The notes under the pieces were generated by a model, which saw only the letters and a program-made list of their open reading frames with translations, was not told where the DNA came from and made no database searches. This document shows, in pieces, positions 1 to 9,170 of a stretch of 64,000 bases of DNA; positions within the stretch are counted from its first letter, which is position 1, and each line of letters starts with the position of its first letter. Location: the NCBI GenBank assembly GCA_021781745.1, contig JAJXWH010000022.1:1-64000 (forward strand), in the 5' to 3' direction. The translations under genes and the position numbers were made by a program. Source of the DNA: Bacillota bacterium (GTDB lineage Bacteria; Bacillota; Clostridia; Clostridiales; Clostridiaceae).

Positions 1-61
1 AATCCCTTCTTTCAATATGTTTTATAGCTTAATTCTATTGTAATAGGGATTTATATGTTTG

Positions 62-103
62 GGAAGATATTCTTGAATTATTTGGAATATCTTCCTTTAT
101 TTT
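62..103 (+). terminator. Rho-independent terminator
   Basis: An 11-bp perfect stem (62-72 with 84-94) is followed by a T-rich run. It probably ends a plus-strand gene lying left of the window. Confidence 0.7.
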
Positions 104-249
104 TGCCCACAAAAATTTTACACACACATTCCTTAATAATTAAATAGCATAACATTTATAATATATGATATAATTAATTGGCAATTATTTTAAAATTGTT
201 GATTACTTTATTTAAGATATGCTGTAAACAATATTTAGGAGGGATTTCG

Positions 250-852
250 ATGGATCGTACTGTTACTTTAAAAGAAGGTCTTAAAAATAAATCTTTTTCG
301 GAAAAGATAGATTATTTATGGACATACTATAAACTTCATATAATTGCTATAATAAGCATATTATTTTTACTCTTTACTCTTATTTTTGATGAATTAAATA
401 AGAAAGTTCCATATTGCACTATTAAATATATTGATAATAGTGTTAGCGGCCAAGAATTATCTGATGCAGCTGATAAGCTTAATGATATTGTTTTACATAA
501 TGATAAGCATTCCATAATTAATTTTGATTCACATTTTGATATGGTATACATTTCAACTAAGCAAGTAGATATTGCAATTGTAAGTAAAGAATTCTTTGAA
601 CAAAATTTTTCTTCTAATATGTTCTTAGATTTAGACTCTCTTAATGGTTTTTCTGATTTACCAATTAAAAACCATAAATTAATAAAAAAAGCTGATGACT
701 CAGGTAAAAATGGCACCTATGGTATAGAAATAAAAGACTTGAATATTTTAAAAGACATACACTCAGATTCTGATGATAAAATACTTACAGTAATATCTAA
801 TACAGAACATAATGATGCAGTAATCAATTTACTGAAAGTATTTTTAGAATAG
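250..852 (+). CDS. Small membrane-anchored protein of unknown function
   Basis: A 200-residue protein. I chose the ATG at 250 because a strong ribosome-binding site (AGGAGGG, 237-243) lies 6 bases upstream; a longer in-frame reading from 178 has none. One hydrophobic segment at about residues 29-48 follows a charged N-terminus, so the roughly 150-residue remainder is probably exposed on one side of the membrane, most likely outside. No family was recognised. It stands alone between a terminator and the palindromic repeats and is one of few plus-strand genes here. Confidence 0.75.
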   Translation: MDRTVTLKEGLKNKSFSEKIDYLWTYYKLHIIAIISILFLLFTLIFDELNKKVPYCTIKYIDNSVSGQELSDAADKLNDIVLHNDKHSIINFDSHFDMVYISTKQVDIAIVSKEFFEQNFSSNMFLDLDSLNGFSDLPIKNHKLIKKADDSGKNGTYGIEIKDLNILKDIHSDSDDKILTVISNTEHNDAVINLLKVFLE

Positions 853-898
853 ATAAAGATAACCAAAATATAAATTATATTTATGAACATAACCGACC

Positions 899-1090
899 GA
901 AAGAAAGACTAACCATGTTGCTCGGTTGCTAGAGAATAGCATTGAGGATTTCTAATATTAGAAGTTGTACCCATTCCTGCATGCTCCTTAGATAAACTAA
1001 GGACAAGCAAGAATGGAACAACTTCTAATAAAGAAATCCTACAATCCTATTCCCAATGCAACACTGCGCAAAATAGTTAGTCTTTCTTTC
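899..1090. repeat. Long imperfect palindrome, copy 1
   Basis: A 192-bp imperfect inverted repeat centred near 994. The outer arms (899-913 and 1076-1090) are a perfect 15-bp match; inner arms match with small bulges up to a central CCTTAG/CTAAGG stem. As RNA either strand would fold into one long bulged hairpin. Its centre is related to the palindrome at 1135-1440. No ORF is inside and no protein is needed to explain it; a MITE-like element or a hairpin RNA are both possible. Confidence 0.75.
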
Positions 1091-1134
1091 TGGCATGGTA
1101 TATATTTTCAAGTATAATTTCAATCTAATAATTT

Positions 1135-1440
1135 GTTTACTTATATAGATATCCAAACTAGGAATTAGACTGATATTTAGAAATATATCTCAACTAGAAA
1201 TTGAATACATGTTTGTGAAGGAGGCATTAGAAAATGAACTGTTTTGGTCACTTAATGGCTGGTTGTTCCATTTTAGTTTGTCCTAAGCTCGTCTTAGGAG
1301 CAAGCTGAAATGGATGCAACCTGACATTTAGTGACCATCAGTGAAATTTTCTTAGTCCAACGGAACAAATATGTGTTCAATTTCGGTGAGTTATATGATT
1401 AAGTCTAAATTCTCATTTGGATGTCTATATAGATAACTAC
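1135..1440. repeat. Long imperfect palindrome, copy 2
   Basis: A 306-bp imperfect inverted repeat centred near 1290, matching arm to arm along nearly its whole length, including outer arms around 1140-1175 and 1400-1438 and a central CCTAAG/CTTAGG stem. The central 30-35 bases on each side (GTTGTTCCATT followed by a TAG/TTG-rich stretch and the CCTAAG stem) resemble the core of the palindrome at 899-1090, so the two are members of one family with different outer arms. Confidence 0.75.
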
Positions 1441-1485
1441 GAAATTAATAAATCTAATCTATGCAGATAAGGATAAATATATAAG

Positions 1486-2325
1486 TTATACTTTTTTCGG
1501 CAATAGCTTCACATAAGTGTTTCTTAATTCTTGGAGTCTTTGAAGATTATTTAATGCATTTTCTTTACGTTCTTTTCCTACTGCAACAATTATGCTTTCT
1601 ATTAATGCAAAGGGGGCCACCATTGAATGAAATTCCCAAAGTTCACCTCTTGCTGCATAAATATAATATGTAGCTTTACTTAACATAGTGCTTACCATCA
1701 AATCTGTAATTAATATAGTTTTACAATTGATTTTTTCTGCTATATCAAATAAAACTTTTATTTCTGGAGATTCATGAACAAACCCAAAAACAAGTATAAC
1801 ATCTTCAGGCTTTATATGAATTAAGTCCTCAAATAACTCATGTCCACTACCTGTTAGAATATTAACCTTAAAATCAAAACGCCTTAACCTAAATTCTAAT
1901 AAAGAAGATAAACATACTGCTGGTCCCGATGCATAGATGTGTAAAGTATTGCATTCATTAATTGCTGAAATTATATTTTTAAATACTTTATCCTCCAAAT
2001 GGTCAACAGTTTCTTTAATATAATTTACTCCTGACATAATAGAATCTGAGATTTCATTATAACTATCCATTTTATCAAAAGCAGTTTTTATTTTAGATGC
2101 AGGTGAAAATGTGGTTTGTTCCTTTAAATGCTCTTTAAACTCTTTAAAATTCTTAAAGCCGATTGTTCTCCAAAAACGTGATACTGAAGAAACACTTACA
2201 TTACACTCTTTAGCTAAATCTTGCTCTACCATAAACGGTATTACGTCTATCTTTTGCATTATATAATTTGCAATTTTTTTATGGTTTTCCGAAAAATTTT
2301 TTTCTGATGAATTTAAGTCTACCAT
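1486..2325 (-). CDS. RpiR/MurR-family transcriptional regulator (HTH plus SIS)
   Basis: A 279-residue protein with an N-terminal RpiR-type helix-turn-helix (about residues 1-75, including DLAKECNVSVSSVSRFWR) and a C-terminal SIS phosphosugar-binding domain (about 120-250, LHIYASGPAVCLSS to LITD). Regulators of this family sense sugar phosphates. It starts at an ATG preceded by GGAGGAA and lies 19 bases after the PHP gene, as last gene of the transporter operon 7316 to 1486, which it probably controls. The ligand is inferred only from the family. Confidence 0.88.
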   Translation of the reverse strand: MVDLNSSEKNFSENHKKIANYIMQKIDVIPFMVEQDLAKECNVSVSSVSRFWRTIGFKNFKEFKEHLKEQTTFSPASKIKTAFDKMDSYNEISDSIMSGVNYIKETVDHLEDKVFKNIISAINECNTLHIYASGPAVCLSSLLEFRLRRFDFKVNILTGSGHELFEDLIHIKPEDVILVFGFVHESPEIKVLFDIAEKINCKTILITDLMVSTMLSKATYYIYAARGELWEFHSMVAPFALIESIIVAVGKERKENALNNLQRLQELRNTYVKLLPKKV

Positions 2326-2344
2326 TAAAATTCCTCCATAATCT

Positions 2345-3103
2345 CTATTTAGCCTCTAACTGTTTCTTTAGAATACTTTTAATAATAGTTGCCGCTTTTA
2401 TTTTAATATTTAAATGTGGTGAAACAGCTATTTCATACCTTCCACACTTTATTTCATCTTTTATTTCTTTAACCGTACTGCATTCCTTTTCAAATACTGT
2501 CATGACACTTCCAATTTGTAAATACTGATGGGTATCACTGCCAGTAACAATAGGGACATTATATTCTTCCCCTAGTTCCTTTACCTTTTTACTCATTTCC
2601 TCAATTCCATATGTAAATAAATCTTTACCATTTAAATCAAAGGCATTAAATCTGTTTAATAATTCAGGCCCTGCCTTATATAAAGGATGATCTTCTCTAA
2701 AAGGATGGGAACCTATAATCAGCATATCATAGGGCTCACATAATTCAAATAATTTCTTAAGAGAAATAAATGAGTCCTTTGAATCATAATCATTTAAATA
2801 TTCTCGTACTTCTCTAATATTCCTAAGGTTTCCTATTACCAATACATGGCCGTTCTCCTCTACATCTATTTCCATACCTGTAAAAGCCTTAAACCCATTA
2901 ATGTCATAATAGTCATCTTTATATTCATAATTCTGATCCAAAGTATCATAAACCTCTGAAAAGTTTAATGTATTGAAGTGTTCAGTTATAGTAATTGCTG
3001 TTAACCCTTCCTCCTTTGCTTCCTTTATAAGTTCTCTAAAATTATCTATTGAAAAATTAGTTTTCTTAGATAGTTTAACATGTGAATGAAAGTCAATTTT
3101 CAT
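2345..3103 (-). CDS. PHP-domain metal-dependent phosphoesterase
   Basis: A 252-residue PHP-fold protein. Metal-binding motifs are visible: DFHSH near the N-terminus, ITEHF at about 40, the E of MEIDV near 78, GSHPF near 130 and SDTHQ near 190. Stand-alone PHP proteins hydrolyse phosphate esters such as histidinol phosphate or nucleotide phosphates. Being in an operon with a solute transporter and an SIS-domain regulator, it may act on the imported phosphorylated compound (inference). The substrate cannot be read from sequence. RBS GGGAGAA precedes the ATG. Confidence 0.85.
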   Translation of the reverse strand: MKIDFHSHVKLSKKTNFSIDNFRELIKEAKEEGLTAITITEHFNTLNFSEVYDTLDQNYEYKDDYYDINGFKAFTGMEIDVEENGHVLVIGNLRNIREVREYLNDYDSKDSFISLKKLFELCEPYDMLIIGSHPFREDHPLYKAGPELLNRFNAFDLNGKDLFTYGIEEMSKKVKELGEEYNVPIVTGSDTHQYLQIGSVMTVFEKECSTVKEIKDEIKCGRYEIAVSPHLNIKIKAATIIKSILKKQLEAK

Positions 3104-3211
3104 ATTTATTCTCCCTCTATAATTAATGTTCGAGTGTATTTATTAAAATTAAATATATTTCTCTCTAGCATGACTACGCAATATTCTCTTTGATGCTTAT
3201 TATTGTACAAT

Positions 3212-4324
3212 CTATGATACCTGTACTTTTTCTATGTATTCTATTAGTTTTCCAGATTTTTTATCATATATATTTACTTTATTATCATCATAAGTTATCC
3301 ATAAAATTGAATTAACTTCATATTCTTCTTCACCTATTACCAAAGCTGTTAGTAATTGATTTCCCACTTTTAACTGCACCTGAGTTTCCGGCCCTGCTGG
3401 GAAAGTAGCAGCAACAGTTGCTCTAACTGAATCCTTAACCGGTTCCTCATGTATTTTTATATCCTCGGGCTTAATAGTTAAGATTACTTCTTTATGTGAA
3501 ATATCTATAGGTAAAATATTGAAAAATCTAAGGCTTGATTTAATAGTTCCATAATCTCCATAATTTTCATATCTTCCTTCTAAAATATTAAGGGAAGAAT
3601 TTCCTATAAATTCTGCGACTTCTAATGTAGCCGGCTTTTTGTATAAATCTCTTGGTTTTTCTATTTGAACTATTTCTCCTTTGAAAAATACTGCAACCTT
3701 TGTTGACAATGTTAAAGCTTCATGCTGATCATGAGTAACATATATAATAGTAGTCTTAGATTCTTGATGAAGTTTCTTTAACTCATTTCTCATTTCTATC
3801 CTTAACTTTGCATCTAAATTTGAAAGCGGTTCATCCATTAGTAATATTTTAGGTTTTGTTACCATAGCCCTTGCAATAGCTACCCTCTGTTGCTGTCCTC
3901 CGGATAGTTCAGCTGGATATCTTTCACTTAGATTGGCAATCTGCATCTTTTCTAATGCTTTTATTGCTAAATTTTTAATTTCTCCCTTAGGTATTTTTTT
4001 GATTTCAAGACCAAAAGCTATATTTTCATATACTGTCATATGCGGCCATAGAGCATAACTTTGAAACACTAAACTTAAATCTCTTTTTGAAGGATCTAAG
4101 TGATAATTTTTTTCTCCATTATCTACTTCTTTTCCATTAAAAAATATACTGCCTTTCTCTGGCTTCTCAAGTCCTGCAATGACTCTTAAAGTAGTGGTTT
4201 TACCACAACCTGATGGACCAAGAAAAGTCATAAAGTCACCATTATCAATAGTAAGATTTACGTTTTTCAAAACATGATTATTATCAAAAAACTTATTTAT
4301 ATTCTTAAGCTCTATAAAACTCAT
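3212..4324 (-). CDS. ABC transporter ATP-binding protein (FbpC/AfuC/PotA type)
   Basis: A 370-residue ATPase with Walker A GPSGCGKTT (about 36-44), Q-loop QSYALW, signature LSGGQQQR (about 139-146), Walker B ILLMDEP and switch histidine VTHDQHE, then a C-terminal TOBE-like domain from about 240. It energises import by the permease at 4326-6122; one base separates that gene's stop from this ATG. The class serves ferric iron, polyamine, 2-aminoethylphosphonate or hexose-phosphate importers. Confidence 0.93.
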   Translation of the reverse strand: MSFIELKNINKFFDNNHVLKNVNLTIDNGDFMTFLGPSGCGKTTTLRVIAGLEKPEKGSIFFNGKEVDNGEKNYHLDPSKRDLSLVFQSYALWPHMTVYENIAFGLEIKKIPKGEIKNLAIKALEKMQIANLSERYPAELSGGQQQRVAIARAMVTKPKILLMDEPLSNLDAKLRIEMRNELKKLHQESKTTIIYVTHDQHEALTLSTKVAVFFKGEIVQIEKPRDLYKKPATLEVAEFIGNSSLNILEGRYENYGDYGTIKSSLRFFNILPIDISHKEVILTIKPEDIKIHEEPVKDSVRATVAATFPAGPETQVQLKVGNQLLTALVIGEEEYEVNSILWITYDDNKVNIYDKKSGKLIEYIEKVQVS

Positions 4325-4325
4325 T

Positions 4326-6122
4326 TTAGTGCCCTATTCCTTTCGATAAATCTATTTTCCCAAAAACTGTTGCTGCAAAATATACAAATATTATTATGAA
4401 TATAGTAAATATTAATATAGAATTTGTCAGCTGAGTAAATCCTTTTTCTGCATAATAAAAAGTTAATGTTGTTAATGTTTCTGTTTTAGGGGTTACAAGC
4501 ATTATTATTAACTCCATCTCCTTCATTGCTCCAATAAATACTAGTAAAAAACTTGTAAAAAGGCTCTTCTTGTTTAACGGTAAAATTATTCTTTTAAATC
4601 TCTCATAAAAGTTTGCTCCATTAATTTTTGCTGCCTCCTCTAATTCTTCCCCCATCTGAAGCATAGAACTACTGCCTACTCTTGTAGTAAAAGGCAGTTC
4701 TTTAATAATTGTAATTAAAATAATCAATGATATTGATCCATATAATGCTGGCAAAAACAAGGTTGGCTTTGCAAACATAGAAATATAAATTGCAGATAGT
4801 GAAATACCTGGTATTAAATAAGGCACAAAGGAAATTTGATCTATAAATTTTGATAATCTTGCGCCTTTTCCTCTTGATATGACATATCCCAAAATCAAAC
4901 CAACCAGCGCTGCGATAATTGAAGAAATAATTGCTATATATAATGAATTCTTTAAGCCTAATAGAAAAGTTTCATTATGAAAAATTCCAGGCTCACCAGT
5001 ATTAATTTCATAAATTGATTCTCCTATCCAGTAATGCAATGTCAAGTTGCCAAGATTAAAACTGCCATCCTTAAGCAAAAATGTTTGAAATAAAATAAGT
5101 AATAGCGGAAGTATTGAAATTAAAACAAGCACAGCTAACATTACTGCTCCAATAATATTACGCGCTTTACCTAAAGATATAAGCTTTTGAGCAGCCCCTT
5201 TTCCTGTAACTGTAACATAGCTTTTTCTCTTTCCAATTAGCTTCTGGTTAATAGCTATTGTTCCCATAGATATTACAATTAATATTAAACTTAAAACATT
5301 AGCTTCGGTAACCATACGTGAACGCATACTGCTATAAAGCATTGTTGAAACAGTATAAAATTTTACTGGTGCTCCTAGTAGTTCAGGTACTGCAAAGGAA
5401 CTTATAGCTTTACTGAAAATAAGAATAAAAGCTGATAAAATTGATGGAAGTACTATTGGGAAAACTATTTTTTTTAATATTTTAAAAGTATTTGCTCCTG
5501 ATATTTTAGCTGCTTCTGATAACTGACTATTCATAGAACTTAAAGCTGCCCCAACAATTAAATAGAAGTAAATACTATCATGAATACTAAGGGATGCAAC
5601 AATTGGAACAAACCCATAAGATATCCAATCTGGAGGATTAACATGAAATAATCCTTGAAGAATTCCTAAACTTCCTCCTATTTTATCATTTTTAAAAATC
5701 GCAAGCCATGCCATTGAAGCTACCCATGATGGAAACAAATAAGGAATAATTGTTAAAAATCCTATTGCTCTCTTAAAAGGTATGTCAGTACTAACTACTA
5801 ACCATGCAAGTCCACATCCCAAAATCATTGAAATTATAGCCACTGAAAACCCAATAGCTAAAGAATTTAGTAAAGGACCATAAAATAGAGAATCACTAAT
5901 ATCACTATACAAAACTCTCAGCCAATGATATAAAGTAAACTTACCCGGAATTGCCTCTGCTGCCAAACGGATATCTTCAGTCTTCCACAGAAATGTTGAG
6001 CTAATTATTTTGAAAAGAGGAATAAGTATTGTATAAGTAAGAAATATAACTGCAATTAAAGCAATTATATTTATTGGATTAGTAAAAAAGTTTTTAATTT
6101 TGTTATTAATACTGACCTTCAA
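4326..6122 (-). CDS. ABC transporter permease, two fused permease domains
   Basis: A 598-residue membrane protein with about 12 hydrophobic segments in two homologous halves, as in FbpB/AfuB/PhnV-type importers. Each half has an EAA loop: EAAKISGAN near residue 204 and EAAKINGAN near 498, where the ATPase docks. The duplicated layout means a single protein forms the channel. It lies between the ATPase and binding-protein genes. Confidence 0.92.
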   Translation of the reverse strand: MKVSINNKIKNFFTNPINIIALIAVIFLTYTILIPLFKIISSTFLWKTEDIRLAAEAIPGKFTLYHWLRVLYSDISDSLFYGPLLNSLAIGFSVAIISMILGCGLAWLVVSTDIPFKRAIGFLTIIPYLFPSWVASMAWLAIFKNDKIGGSLGILQGLFHVNPPDWISYGFVPIVASLSIHDSIYFYLIVGAALSSMNSQLSEAAKISGANTFKILKKIVFPIVLPSILSAFILIFSKAISSFAVPELLGAPVKFYTVSTMLYSSMRSRMVTEANVLSLILIVISMGTIAINQKLIGKRKSYVTVTGKGAAQKLISLGKARNIIGAVMLAVLVLISILPLLLILFQTFLLKDGSFNLGNLTLHYWIGESIYEINTGEPGIFHNETFLLGLKNSLYIAIISSIIAALVGLILGYVISRGKGARLSKFIDQISFVPYLIPGISLSAIYISMFAKPTLFLPALYGSISLIILITIIKELPFTTRVGSSSMLQMGEELEEAAKINGANFYERFKRIILPLNKKSLFTSFLLVFIGAMKEMELIIMLVTPKTETLTTLTFYYAEKGFTQLTNSILIFTIFIIIFVYFAATVFGKIDLSKGIGH

Positions 6123-6134
6123 AAATAAAACCTC

Positions 6135-7316
6135 CTAATTTTTACTCTGCTTAATCCAGAAATCCCTTAGCTTTGGTGATTCTTTATATAACTTATCTCC
6201 GTCATAATCCCAAAGTTTTAAATCTTCATATTTAATATTGTTTTTGGATTGTATATCATTACGTGGCACCCAAGAACCTACCGCATTAAATTGATCAGCA
6301 CCTTCTGCTTTACCATCGGATTCTCCCATAATCCAACGCATAAATAATTTACCTGCATTTTCATGAGGAGCATTTTTAGCTAAATAAACATAACCTGGGT
6401 CTGGTACTGAAGTTTTAGGTTTCAAATCGTAAATTGCAGATACATGCCATCCTTTTTCTTGAATTTTACTCATATCCCCTGAAACTGATATTCCAACTGC
6501 TTTATTACCAGTCTTTGAAATTGCATCAAGTACATCATCACTTCCCTTAAGTACAACAAGTCCATTTGCAAATAATTCTTTAATGAATTCATAACCTGCA
6601 TTTTCAGTTCCATTAAGAACTATGTCTTTTCCAAATTTCTCTTTATAAGCAGCTGCCATATCATCACTATTAATAACCATAGTCGTATACAAATCCATAA
6701 ATGCTGGTGAATTTAACGGATCTACTGCATAAATTTTTCCCTTCCATTCTGGAGTGGTTAAGTCCCACCAATTTTTAATAGGAGCCTCCTTAAAATCATC
6801 AGTGTTATAAAAAACAGTTCTAAATTCTATATAATTTGCATAACCCGGAGACTTAGTTTTGAAAGGCTCCTCCACATGTGCTGCTATATCTTCAGGTAAA
6901 TATCTCAAATAACGACCATTTTTAACCATTTCTTCTTCAACTGCACCACTAACCTCTTTTGTAATAATTACATCTGGATTATAAGTACCAGCATCTTCTT
7001 CACTGATAACTTTATTCATCATCTGATCTGATTTTACTTTGCTAACTTCTACCTTAACTCCTGGATATTTTTCTTCAAAAGTCTTTTTTGCATCATTAGC
7101 ACGTGCAGAAGTAGAATATACTACCACAGTTCCTTCTTTTTTTGCTTTTTCATATAATTCATCCACTGATGGTTCTTTTGAAGCGCTAGTATTTTCTACT
7201 TTCGTACTAGTCGCTGAGGTTACGTTATTATTACCACAACCTGAAACTACTGAGCTTAAAATTAACAAAGTTGATAACAATACAATGAGTCTTTTTGACA
7301 AAAATTTTCTTTTCAT
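6135..7316 (-). CDS. Extracellular solute-binding lipoprotein of the ABC importer
   Basis: A 393-residue family 1 solute-binding protein. The N-terminus is a lipoprotein signal (KR residues, hydrophobic stretch, lipobox VVSGC at about 23-27) followed by an S/T-rich linker. The mature part has the Fbp/Afu-like start (VVVYSTSARANDAKKTFEEK). It is the first gene of the operon with RBS GGAGGT. Ferric-binding, aminoethylphosphonate-binding and hexose-phosphate-binding proteins share this fold; the neighbouring SIS regulator and PHP phosphoesterase favour a phosphorylated organic ligand over iron. Confidence 0.9.
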   Translation of the reverse strand: MKRKFLSKRLIVLLSTLLILSSVVSGCGNNNVTSATSTKVENTSASKEPSVDELYEKAKKEGTVVVYSTSARANDAKKTFEEKYPGVKVEVSKVKSDQMMNKVISEEDAGTYNPDVIITKEVSGAVEEEMVKNGRYLRYLPEDIAAHVEEPFKTKSPGYANYIEFRTVFYNTDDFKEAPIKNWWDLTTPEWKGKIYAVDPLNSPAFMDLYTTMVINSDDMAAAYKEKFGKDIVLNGTENAGYEFIKELFANGLVVLKGSDDVLDAISKTGNKAVGISVSGDMSKIQEKGWHVSAIYDLKPKTSVPDPGYVYLAKNAPHENAGKLFMRWIMGESDGKAEGADQFNAVGSWVPRNDIQSKNNIKYEDLKLWDYDGDKLYKESPKLRDFWIKQSKN

Positions 7317-7475
7317 TAAATAATACCTCCAAAACTTATAATTAATTCCACGATCTGAATATATAGTAATATTGTTAACTTTGTATTAAATATAAGTTTG
7401 ATTCTGGTAAAAAAGTATCGCTATTGTTTTTTATGATAAAAAACTATCATCTTTTTAATACAACAAAAATAATTA

Positions 7476-7518
7476 GGCAAAAAAAGGTAAACTGAGTATT
7501 GCTACTCAACCTACCTTT
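7476..7518 (-). terminator. Terminator after the EAL-HDOD gene
   Basis: An interrupted stem (AAAGGTA with TACCTTT, inner GAGT/ACTC) is followed on the minus strand by a run of T. It ends the gene at 7524-8738. Confidence 0.7.
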
Positions 7519-7523
7519 ATTTT

Positions 7524-8738
7524 CTAATAATTTACTACATCATCTGTCCATTTTATAAATTCCATATATGCATCTGCAAGTTTCTTTTGATCAACTTCCA
7601 TTTCTTTAGCACAAGTCATAATATTTTCCCATAGGCCTTTTTCGTAGTCAATTGCCAGTTTTAGTATTTTATTTAAAGGAGAATTTTCATCAATTAATCC
7701 TTCTTTGATTTCATCTGATATGTAGAGTTCTTTTATGATAACATCTATAGGGCAATTTAAAATTGCATCCATGACTGAGAATAAACCTACCATATATGCT
7801 GAATATGTTTTTTCTCTATATTTACTTATGCTACAGACAAATTCACATAACTTAGCTCTTTGCAGTGAAACTTTTACTAACTCATCAGTATTATCTCCTT
7901 TTAAATCATTCAATAAAACTACATTCAGCCATTTTATAACTTCCTTCTTACCTAAAAGTGTAAGAGCAAACTTTATAGAATTTACTTTATTTCTTAGAGA
8001 ATACGCTGATGAATTAATTAGTTTAATAAGTTTATACGATAATCCAACATCTTTCATTATTAATGCTTCCAACTCATTAAAATCAAACTCTTCTTTATTT
8101 ATTGTTTTAAATATATTTAAGGCAGTATCTTTGTTAGTTGGAATCTTTTTTGTTGATAGCACTACTGGTCTGCTAAAATAGTAACCTTGAAAATATGTGT
8201 AACCCAACTTTAAAGCCTCACTGTACTCTTCTTCGCTCTCAACCTTTTCAGCTAAAAATTCTATTTTTTCATTTACCTTTCGTAATTCAAATATCTTTTC
8301 TCTTTCGTATCCCTTAGTAATCATGAAATCTACTTTTATAATATCAGCTATTTTTATTAAACTTATATATTTTTTATCAAATACAAAATCATCTAACGCT
8401 AAAATAAATCCTTTTTCTTTAAGCTTTTTACAAGCATTTATTATTTCGTCAGTTGGCTCTACATTTTCTAAAATTTCAATAACAACATCATCGCTTGGAA
8501 GTATTGTTGCTACTTCATTTTTTATTAAATCCTCTGTAAAGTTTATAAATCCCTTTTTATTACTTGTAATACTTTTAAAATCGAATGTATAAAATGAATT
8601 TGCTATAACATTTAGTGTCGCTTTATTTCCATCAATATTGTCGTAAAAATTATTCTGCCCATTTCTAAATAGAAGTTCATAAGCAACTACTTTATTATTA
8701 CAGTTAAATATAGGTTGTCTTGCTACAAAAATATCCAT
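7524..8738 (-). CDS. EAL-HDOD signalling protein with degenerate EAL domain
   Basis: A 404-residue protein of the YuxH/CdgJ type. The N-terminal EAL domain (about 1-195) opens with FVARQPIF, but the EAL signature reads ELL (YELLFR) and the central acidic pair is poorly preserved (LALDDF), so phosphodiesterase activity is unlikely. A HDOD domain (about 200-390) follows. In relatives such proteins act in regulation through protein contacts. RBS AAAGGAATG precedes the ATG. It appears to be a single-gene unit. Confidence 0.88.
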   Translation of the reverse strand: MDIFVARQPIFNCNNKVVAYELLFRNGQNNFYDNIDGNKATLNVIANSFYTFDFKSITSNKKGFINFTEDLIKNEVATILPSDDVVIEILENVEPTDEIINACKKLKEKGFILALDDFVFDKKYISLIKIADIIKVDFMITKGYEREKIFELRKVNEKIEFLAEKVESEEEYSEALKLGYTYFQGYYFSRPVVLSTKKIPTNKDTALNIFKTINKEEFDFNELEALIMKDVGLSYKLIKLINSSAYSLRNKVNSIKFALTLLGKKEVIKWLNVVLLNDLKGDNTDELVKVSLQRAKLCEFVCSISKYREKTYSAYMVGLFSVMDAILNCPIDVIIKELYISDEIKEGLIDENSPLNKILKLAIDYEKGLWENIMTCAKEMEVDQKKLADAYMEFIKWTDDVVNY

Positions 8739-8929
8739 AACAACTCATTCCTTTCATTAATAATTTAGTTGATTTCTTTACTTCTCCTTACAAGCGTCAT
8801 CATAGAATGTCTTTTACTTCTAGGAAATAAAAAGCTCTTCATTGTTAATACACTTCTAAGTTTTATCTATACTTGTATACATTGTTATAAATTAAATTGT
8901 ATTATATCAATATACTTAATTTATAGTAT
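8739..8929. other. Intergenic region
   Basis: Part of a 432-base gene-free gap. Presumably holds the promoter of the EAL-HDOD gene; I see no coding potential. Confidence 0.4.
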
Positions 8930-8982
8930 AAAAAAAACCAATTAAAACTAGTATATACACTGATTAGTTTTAACTGGTCGGT
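8930..8982 (-). terminator. Terminator
   Basis: A stem of about 15 bp (AACCAATTAAAACTA against TAGTTTTAACTGGT with flanking pairs) is followed on the minus strand by seven T. It lies about 190 bases after the gene at 9171-10220, the only upstream minus-strand gene it could end. Confidence 0.7.
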
Positions 8983-9170
8983 TGCACAATTAGCTCTAAA
9001 TCCTCAAAGTGCCCAAATAAAGAGAATTTTTCACAGCTTCCAATTCAAATATTTTACTTTTAAGATTGTTTTTTGATATATATGAAATAATATCATTAAA
9101 TCGAAATAAAATCAAGAACAATTATTATTTAAAAAAATATTAATTTCTTTATATGTTTCAACTTTTGTTA

